Part shown: positions 6,748 to 12,159 of the stretch, piece after piece
Layout of the letters: each line of letters starts with the position of its first letter
Numbering within the stretch: position 1 is the stretch's first letter
DNA from: Candidatus Cloacimonadota bacterium
GTDB taxonomy: Bacteria; Cloacimonadota; Cloacimonadia; Cloacimonadales; Cloacimonadaceae
Assembly (NCBI GenBank): GCA_023230795.1
Contig: JALNWR010000072.1
Coordinates: 1 to 12,159 of the forward strand
Length of the DNA: 12,159 nucleotides
Reading direction: 5' to 3'
Notes under the pieces: model-generated
What the model saw: the letters and a program-made list of their open reading frames with translations, nothing else
The model's database searches: none
Told to the model about the DNA's origin: nothing
Made by a program: the position numbers and the translations under genes

Positions 6748-7630
6748 GCTACTTTCCGCAATCGATATCATCACTTTGATCTTTTGCGGATGGATATTGC
6801 TGTATATGAGCATCGGCCTGGGCCTGGGCCGGGTAAAGGATGCCCATGTGCACCTGCCCATCTTCCTGAGTATCAGCTGCGGCATCATCCTTTTGGCCTG
6901 GCAGCATAAAGACCTGAATGCACACCAGCATCCTAAGTGTGACAAAGCCTTGAGCCTGATCCGCGGATTGTATCCCATAGCTCTGTTTGGCTACTTTTTC
7001 ACCTCTGGATATAGCGTAAATCAGATACTCTTTACCCGCTGGCTGGATCCGTTTTTTATGAATATCGATCTGAAGCTCTTTGGCTATCTGCCCTCGCTGG
7101 TCTGGGGCACACGCTTTGCGGGCTACTTTACCAGCGAAGTCTTTCACTTTGCCTATTTCTGTTATTATCCCATGATAATAGGCTTGCCGGTGTATTTGTA
7201 TTTCACCAAAGCGGCGGCATTTAGGGAGCTGATCTTCAACCTCAGCTTTGTATTTTTTATGTGCTACTTTATCTATAGTCTTGTGCCGGTGATCGGTGGG
7301 CGCTATCTGCCGGAGGCTATGGAGATTACCAGGACATATCGGGCCGGGCCTTTTACCCACATTATGGTCTTTATCTATCGCAATTCAAATCACCTGGGCG
7401 GAGCCTTCCCGTCTTCGCATGTGGCGGTAGCCCTAGTGCTCACTGTGGCGGCGCTCCGGCATGCCCGGCGTTTGGGCTATGTCTTTGTGCTTATATCTTT
7501 CTTTTTGACTCTGGCCACGGTGTATTGCCATTATCACTGGTTTATAGATTCTGTTTTCGGCATTCTGGCTGGAGTCGGAGGCTACTATCTGGCAAATTAC
7601 TGTCATCGCAAATTGCAAGGAGCTCTTTAG
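6731..7630 (+). CDS. PAP2-family membrane phosphatase / phosphotransferase (Aur1/IPC-synthase-like)
   Basis: The 299-residue product is hydrophobic, with about six membrane segments. PAP2 signatures lie in the C-terminal half: 'LVPVIGGRYLPEA' (motif 1-like), 'GGAFPSSHVAVAL' with His230 (motif 2), and 'TVYCHYHWFIDSVFGILAG' with His269 and Asp273 (motif 3). The Arg expected six residues before His269 is replaced by Thr263, a departure from the classical SRxxxxxHxxxD. The overall plan, with a long membrane N-terminal half and motifs near the end, recalls inositol-phosphorylceramide synthase (Aur1-like) members that move a phospho-headgroup between lipids. A simple lipid phosphatase remains possible. 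The start lies inside the preceding gene, has no clear Shine-Dalgarno, and probably depends on coupling. The active site would face the periplasm, as is usual in the family. Confidence 0.82.
   Translation: MTKASKLLSAIDIITLIFCGWILLYMSIGLGLGRVKDAHVHLPIFLSISCGIILLAWQHKDLNAHQHPKCDKALSLIRGLYPIALFGYFFTSGYSVNQILFTRWLDPFFMNIDLKLFGYLPSLVWGTRFAGYFTSEVFHFAYFCYYPMIIGLPVYLYFTKAAAFRELIFNLSFVFFMCYFIYSLVPVIGGRYLPEAMEITRTYRAGPFTHIMVFIYRNSNHLGGAFPSSHVAVALVLTVAALRHARRLGYVFVLISFFLTLATVYCHYHWFIDSVFGILAGVGGYYLANYCHRKLQGAL
7617..7622 (+). promoter_or_regulatory. Strong ribosome binding site for the beta-barrel gene
   Basis: AAGGAG, the best Shine-Dalgarno match noted among these genes, ends 8 bases before the ATG at 7631. 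It lies inside the last codons of the PAP2 gene, whose TAG directly abuts the next ATG. Confidence 0.75.
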
Positions 7631-8665
7631 ATGAAATATAAACTATTGATCCTGTTCACTTTGTTCAGCCTGAGCCTGGCTGCACAAAGTCCACTTCCCA
7701 TAGACACTTACGACTACGGTGTGCCGGAGAATAACGTCTCTGCCATCGCCATCGGTATGGGAGGCATCAATCTTACAAACCCGGATGATCCCTTTGCTTC
7801 CTATGGCAATCCCGCCTTGCTGGCCAATAACGAGGCTACCATGCTGTATCTGGCCTACCGTATGGCCGATAATGAAAAGCTCAGTTTTTGGGAAGCCGCC
7901 AGCGTGAGCAACTTCCTCAAGGAAAAGCAATTCAAATATATCACCCTGGTCAGTAAACAGGCCGGATTCTCTTATCAGCCCATGGCCTCCATCAATATCT
8001 CCAGCTATGATGCTGTTACAAACAAAACCCTTTATTACGATTACAAGCTAGACAAATTGCAGCTGAGCCTGGCTATGAAAGACAAGGACTGGCCCTCACT
8101 TACCGCCGGGGTAAATCTGAAATACCTCACCGGCCGTTTGGTCTATCTGGTAGAGCGCAGGGAAAGCAATCAATTTGTGCGGGAACACTTTATAGATGAC
8201 AAAGTGAAGGGTCTATCCTCCGATATTGGGCTCACTCTGCGCAGTGGGGACGTTTTCTATGGCCTTACGCTATATGATCTGCTCTCCCGCCTCTGGTGGG
8301 AAAATTATGACTCGGTGAGCATACAGCGCAGGATAGGCACCGCGGTGCAATATGGCAGTAAAGATTCCAAGGTCAATTTTGGCATTCAGAGCAAGATTTC
8401 AAAGAAGCCGGAAACCACCTACCATGTGGGCTATTCTTATGCCCGGAATTGGGATAGCCAGGGGTTTTCCGATGAACAGCTGAAGCAGGGCATGGACCTG
8501 CGCGTGGGCTTTTATAGCCATGACTTTTATGGGGCAGACAATATCAACCTCACCTTGGGCGGAGGGTATCACTATCAGATGTTCCGCTTTGACTTTTCTT
8601 TGAATAGCCGTGGGCTCAAGATCGCCGATAGTGAATTCCTCTTTTCGCTGGGACTGGGATTTTAG
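7631..8665 (+). CDS. PorV/UPF0164-like outer-membrane beta-barrel protein
   Basis: The 344-residue protein has a clear signal peptide (MKYKLLILFTLFSLSLAA, cleavage near residue 18-19). After it comes 'AIAIGMGGINLTNPDDPFASYGNPALLA' (39-65, quoted in part as GMGGINLTNP and YGNPALL), the hallmark opening of PorV/PorQ/UPF0164 barrels, which are related to the FadL family. Alternating polar and hydrophobic stretches run to the end, and the chain finishes 'FLFSLGLGF' with a terminal Phe, as expected for insertion by the BAM complex. PorV shuttles type IX secretion cargo in Bacteroidota. A similar role for the sorting-domain protease upstream is attractive but inferred. It could equally be a general outer-membrane channel or a structural barrel. 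Confidence 0.75.
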   Translation: MKYKLLILFTLFSLSLAAQSPLPIDTYDYGVPENNVSAIAIGMGGINLTNPDDPFASYGNPALLANNEATMLYLAYRMADNEKLSFWEAASVSNFLKEKQFKYITLVSKQAGFSYQPMASINISSYDAVTNKTLYYDYKLDKLQLSLAMKDKDWPSLTAGVNLKYLTGRLVYLVERRESNQFVREHFIDDKVKGLSSDIGLTLRSGDVFYGLTLYDLLSRLWWENYDSVSIQRRIGTAVQYGSKDSKVNFGIQSKISKKPETTYHVGYSYARNWDSQGFSDEQLKQGMDLRVGFYSHDFYGADNINLTLGGGYHYQMFRFDFSLNSRGLKIADSEFLFSLGLGF

Positions 8666-8668
8666 GCG

Positions 8669-10603
8669 ATGTTTCAACTTTCTTTTCTTAATGCCGGACT
8701 CTTGATCTTTGCTGCAGCCACAGTGTTGCCTCTGATCATCTGGCTGCTGGCAAAGAAGAAACCGCCTCGGCTGCTCTTTTCCTCCCTGAAATTCATCAAA
8801 CTCAGCCAGCAGCAGGAAAAGAGCCGCACCCGCATTACCAATATCATCCTGCTCATCATCCGCATGCTGATCATCTTACTGATAGCTCTGGCAGTAGCGC
8901 GCCCCATGCTATCCTCCTCTCGCTTTGCTAAGTCGGACAAACATCCGCCCACAGCTCTGGCGATAGTCCTGGATACTTCATATTCGATGGACTATGTAGA
9001 AGAGCGGCAAACCCGCATCGACAAAGCTCTGGCAGCTATCAAGAGCATCAATGCCCAGGCCACAGAAGCAGACCGATTGATCCTGATCTCCCGCGATGCC
9101 CCCTGGAACGACCTGCATGCCCAGATCTATGCCGGCGCTATTCCCGAAGAGATTCTCTACAGCGTAGCCTTAAGCTGGCAAGCCCTGAGCTGGGAAGAAA
9201 CCTTCGCTTTTGCAGAGGCCAAGCTGGCCGAAAGCCAAATGCCAAATCGGGAAATATATCTCTTGAGCGATTTTGTAAACGAAGACATCGCTGTGAAGAG
9301 CCAATACCCCATCGCTGCCATCCCCATCTCGGAGCTTGAATCCCGCCAGAATCTTTCGGTCTCAGAGGCCAGACCGCTGCCGCAGATTGTGGGACGGGGC
9401 AAGCAGCAGACCATAGAATTCCGCCTGACCAATCATGGAGATCAAGACCGGGATGAGATTTTGATTCAAGCCGTTTTGGATGAGATCAAAGTGGCCGAGA
9501 AATTCGTGAGCATCCCCGCCCGTCAGAGCCAGAAAGAAGAGATGGTATTTGAGATTCGCTCCGAAGGCTGGCAATCCGGTTACATCGAAGTCTTAGACGA
9601 GCATCTGGCTGCTGATAACCGCGCCTATTTCGCCTTTGAATATTTTCAGCATCCGCGCGTAGCTGTGATAGGCACGCAGCCTCTGCCTTTGCATCTGAGC
9701 AGCATCCTGCAGGTCTATACCGGAGGCAGAAAGCCAGATCTGATCCATCCCTCAAACCTGAACCTGCAAATCCTGGATGACTATAAGCTCTTTATATTCT
9801 ACGAATTTGGTGAGATGACCCCCCGCCTGCGAGAAATGGTCGCGGAGCTGGATGCGCGCCAGACTGGCAGCCTCTTTTGCCTGGGACAGAGCCTGGCTCC
9901 GGATAGCAAAAGCTTCTTAAACCAGAGATTTTCGCTGAATCTGGGCGAGCGCAAGCAGAGCGCCATCAGCATAGACTTTATCTCCCCGCATCATCATCCC
10001 AGTGCATTGATTGCGGACAAAGACCTTAGGTTTGCGCAGGTTTCTGCTTTTTGGCAGAGCACTGCGCACAGCTCCAGCATGATCTCTGCCGCGCAATATC
10101 CCCTGGCGGTGAGCAGCCCAAAATCTGCCCTGTGGCTCTGGGATATCAGCGCGCCTTCTGCCTTCTTTGCAGACCCCGCCTTTGCCGTCTTTGCCTATCG
10201 CCAGTTTAGCGCCTTGCAAAGCGCCAATGTCCCCATGGCAGAGCTGAAAGTGGGAGATAGCATCAGCGCCAGTGAGCTGATGCTGCCTTCGCTGGATAAG
10301 CTCAGCCTGGCCTATCCGCAATACCTCAGCCGGGAACCGGGGATATATGTGGTAAATCCTTCCCTGGAAAATCCGGCCAAAATAGCGGTAAATATCGAAT
10401 ACAACGACAGCGACCCCACGAAAGTGGAGCCCCAAACCAAGATCAAGATGCTTTCAGAGGATTTTACTCATGAGATTTTTATGTCACGCTTGGGACGTGA
10501 TCTTTGGAAGCTGCTCTTGGCAATAGCTCTGGCCCTGATGATACTCGAAATCATCATAGTCAAGAGCATGGAACATAAGTCTTTATACAGGAGCGACAAA
10601 TGA
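8669..10603 (+). CDS. BatA-domain / von Willebrand factor A membrane protein
   Basis: This 644-residue protein starts with the BatA N-terminal arrangement: a membrane segment at about 5-27, a basic 'KKKPPRLLFSSLKF' stretch, and a second membrane segment at about 57-80 ending 'ALAVARPML'. A von Willebrand A domain follows from about 94. Its metal-site DxSxS motif is intact as Asp102-Thr-Ser104-Tyr-Ser106, and 'EIYLLSDF' marks a later strand. A middle region around 240-300 looks Ig-like (CARDB-like). A last membrane helix at about 615-631 precedes a short basic tail. The bulk of the chain between the second and last helices probably lies on one side of the inner membrane. Such proteins are common in FCB bacteria but their function is not established. 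The MoxR ATPase usually linked to Bat proteins is absent from this window. GGGA at 8656-8659 may serve as the ribosome site. Confidence 0.8.
   Translation: MFQLSFLNAGLLIFAAATVLPLIIWLLAKKKPPRLLFSSLKFIKLSQQQEKSRTRITNIILLIIRMLIILLIALAVARPMLSSSRFAKSDKHPPTALAIVLDTSYSMDYVEERQTRIDKALAAIKSINAQATEADRLILISRDAPWNDLHAQIYAGAIPEEILYSVALSWQALSWEETFAFAEAKLAESQMPNREIYLLSDFVNEDIAVKSQYPIAAIPISELESRQNLSVSEARPLPQIVGRGKQQTIEFRLTNHGDQDRDEILIQAVLDEIKVAEKFVSIPARQSQKEEMVFEIRSEGWQSGYIEVLDEHLAADNRAYFAFEYFQHPRVAVIGTQPLPLHLSSILQVYTGGRKPDLIHPSNLNLQILDDYKLFIFYEFGEMTPRLREMVAELDARQTGSLFCLGQSLAPDSKSFLNQRFSLNLGERKQSAISIDFISPHHHPSALIADKDLRFAQVSAFWQSTAHSSSMISAAQYPLAVSSPKSALWLWDISAPSAFFADPAFAVFAYRQFSALQSANVPMAELKVGDSISASELMLPSLDKLSLAYPQYLSREPGIYVVNPSLENPAKIAVNIEYNDSDPTKVEPQTKIKMLSEDFTHEIFMSRLGRDLWKLLLAIALALMILEIIIVKSMEHKSLYRSDK
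10589..10593 (+). promoter_or_regulatory. Ribosome binding site for dxs
   Basis: AGGAG lies 6 bases before the ATG at 10600, within the last codons of the preceding gene. The ATG overlaps the TGA stop of that gene (ATGA), so re-initiation by the same ribosomes is likely. Confidence 0.75.
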
Positions 10604-12159
10604 TTTTGGAAAATATAAATCTCCCCGATGATATCAAAGGTCTCAGCAATGAAAGATTACAAGCCCTGGCCACTGAAGTGCGCGAGCGCATTATCGAGGT
10701 AGTGGCAAAAAACGGTGGGCATATAGCGCCCAGTTTAGGAGCGGTGGATTTTACCCTGGCTCTGCTCAACGTCTTCGATCCCCTCCAGGACCGGATCACT
10801 TGGGATGTGGGACACCAAAGCTATGCCTGGAAGATACTTACAGACCGCAATGCCCGCTTTGACACCCTGCGTCAGCTGGGCGGCATCAGCGGTTTTACAA
10901 ATCGTGATGAAAGCGCTTATGATGCCTTCAGTACCGGCCATAGCAGCACTTCCATCTCCGCTGCTTTGGGCATCGCTACAGCCCGGGATTTGAAAAAAGA
11001 AGCCGGACACTCCATCGCTGTGATCGGCGATGGCGCCCTCACCGGAGGCATGAGCTTTGAAGGACTGAATCATACCGGCCATCTGCAACCCAATAAGTTT
11101 ATCGTGATTTTGAATGACAACACCATGTCGATCTCCAAAAACGTGGGTGGCCTGCAAAAATACATGGCTCACATGTATGCCTCCAAAGGCTATAACGCAC
11201 TAAGACAGCAGATCTGGGACCTCAGCAGCAGCCTGCCCCCCAGCGTGCGCAGACGCTTTATCTACGGCGCACGAAAATTGCAGGAATCCATGATGAATAT
11301 CCTGGTGCCAAACATCATCTTTGAGGATTTGGGCTTCAAATATGTAGGCCCCATCGACGGACACGATATCCCGCAGCTGATCTCCATCTTCAAACGAGTC
11401 AAAAACTTCATGGTAGGCCCGGTGCTCATCCATGTGGTCACTCAAAAAGGCAAAGGCTATCCCCCCGCTGAAGATGACGCCTCCAGCTTCCATGGCGTGG
11501 GACCTTTTGTAACAAACCAGGACAAAACCTTCTGCGAAGGCAAGCTCAGCTATAGTGAAGTCTTTGGGCAAACTCTGTGCCAATTAGCCGGGAATAATCC
11601 GGATATAGTAGCCATCACAGCCGCTATGTGTGCCGGCACCGGCCTTAGTGATTTTGAAAAGCGCTATCCCAAGCGGTTCTTTGATGTAGGCATCGCCGAA
11701 CAGCATGCCGTCACCCTGGCCGCTGGCATGGCTACAAAGGGGATAAAGCCTTTTGTGGCTATCTATTCCACCTTTGCTCAGCGGGCTTTGGATCAGATCA
11801 TCCATGATGTGGCTATGCCGAAGCTTCCCATAGTTCTGTGTCTGGATAGAGCCGGCATAGTAGGAGAAGATGGCGCCACTCATCAGGGTGCTTTTGATCT
11901 GGCTTTTTTGAGCTACATCCCAAATCTTGTGATTCTGGCCCCTTCCTGTGCGGAAGAGCTCAGCGCTATGCTTGCCTGGGCAGCCCTTTACAAAGATGGC
12001 CCTGTGGCCATTCGCTATCCCCGCGGCAAAGCCGTATGCCGCCAGATAGCCCTGGATTCCTTCACGCCCGGCCAGGCAGAGATCATCCAAACCGAAGCCG
12101 ATATCTCTCAGCCTGCCATAGCTTTTGTAGCTGTGGGTGAAGCCTTGCAAACCGCACAG
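10600..12159 (+). CDS. dxs: 1-deoxy-D-xylulose-5-phosphate synthase, 3' end cut by the window
   Basis: The frame is open from the ATG to the window edge, giving 520 codons of an enzyme usually 620-640 residues long. Dxs is the cytosolic thiamine-diphosphate enzyme that joins pyruvate and glyceraldehyde 3-phosphate in the first step of the MEP isoprenoid pathway. It also supplies precursor for thiamine and pyridoxal phosphate. Key elements seen are His41 in 'GGHIAPSLG', His72 in 'WDVGHQSY', the thiamine-binding 'GDGALTGG' (143-150) through 'NDN' (172-174), Glu367 in 'GIAEQHAV', 'LDRAGIVGEDGATHQG' and 'AIRYPRGKAV'. Less usual details are Trp at 77, where many homologues have His (YxHKILTGR), and 'TDR' in place of 'TGR'. 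The start is supported by AGGAG and by the ATGA overlap with the previous gene. The transketolase C-terminal domain would follow beyond the edge. Confidence 0.96.
   Translation, partial: MILENINLPDDIKGLSNERLQALATEVRERIIEVVAKNGGHIAPSLGAVDFTLALLNVFDPLQDRITWDVGHQSYAWKILTDRNARFDTLRQLGGISGFTNRDESAYDAFSTGHSSTSISAALGIATARDLKKEAGHSIAVIGDGALTGGMSFEGLNHTGHLQPNKFIVILNDNTMSISKNVGGLQKYMAHMYASKGYNALRQQIWDLSSSLPPSVRRRFIYGARKLQESMMNILVPNIIFEDLGFKYVGPIDGHDIPQLISIFKRVKNFMVGPVLIHVVTQKGKGYPPAEDDASSFHGVGPFVTNQDKTFCEGKLSYSEVFGQTLCQLAGNNPDIVAITAAMCAGTGLSDFEKRYPKRFFDVGIAEQHAVTLAAGMATKGIKPFVAIYSTFAQRALDQIIHDVAMPKLPIVLCLDRAGIVGEDGATHQGAFDLAFLSYIPNLVILAPSCAEELSAMLAWAALYKDGPVAIRYPRGKAVCRQIALDSFTPGQAEIIQTEADISQPAIAFVAVGEALQTAQ

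Noticed and set aside
11584..12150. Reverse-strand open frame opposite dxs
   Set aside because: The + strand is unmistakably Dxs with its catalytic motifs. The reverse frame has no recognisable domain.

Overview
The window looks like chromosomal DNA from a diderm bacterium of the FCB group, most likely a Cloacimonadota-type lineage. This is inference from gene style, not a database result. The first gene encodes a large gingipain-family (C25) secreted protease with repeated calcium-site blades and a C-terminal 'NYPNPFNPNTTI' sorting/FlgD-like domain, which is typical of secreted proteins in Cloacimonadota and related phyla. A PorV/UPF0164-like outer-membrane barrel lies further down the same strand. 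The coding DNA appears to be near 50% GC, while the 653-base leader is visibly more AT-rich.

Layout: bases 1-653 hold no recognisable gene. They contain a helically phased palindromic array of ACTCGA/TCGAGT boxes (269-325), a smaller hairpin (535-555) and a possible promoter (574-607). From 654 to the right edge there are eight genes, all on the + strand, with gaps of at most 10 bases or short overlaps: C25 protease (654-4268), YggS/PLPBP pyridoxal-phosphate protein (4276-4980), a divergent PlsY-like membrane acyltransferase (4977-5621), a GNAT-fold YghO-like protein (5632-6747), a PAP2-family membrane phosphatase/phosphotransferase (6731-7630), a PorV/UPF0164-like beta-barrel (7631-8665), a BatA/von Willebrand A membrane protein (8669-10603), and the first 520 codons of 1-deoxy-D-xylulose-5-phosphate synthase (10600 to the edge). 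No internal terminator was seen, so the set may be one transcription unit. Two junctions are ATGA stop/start overlaps, which suggests translational coupling.

How the genes may work together: the three consecutive genes PlsY-like, GNAT and PAP2 look like a membrane-lipid module (acyl transfer, acyl transfer, phospho-headgroup chemistry). Dxs feeds isoprenoid synthesis. The protease and the PorV-like barrel fit a secretion/cell-surface theme. These links are inferred from adjacency and family knowledge. No mobile element, CRISPR array, tRNA or rRNA was found. The best candidates for something undescribed are the palindromic array in the leader and the PlsY-like/GNAT/PAP2 lipid trio with degenerate motifs.
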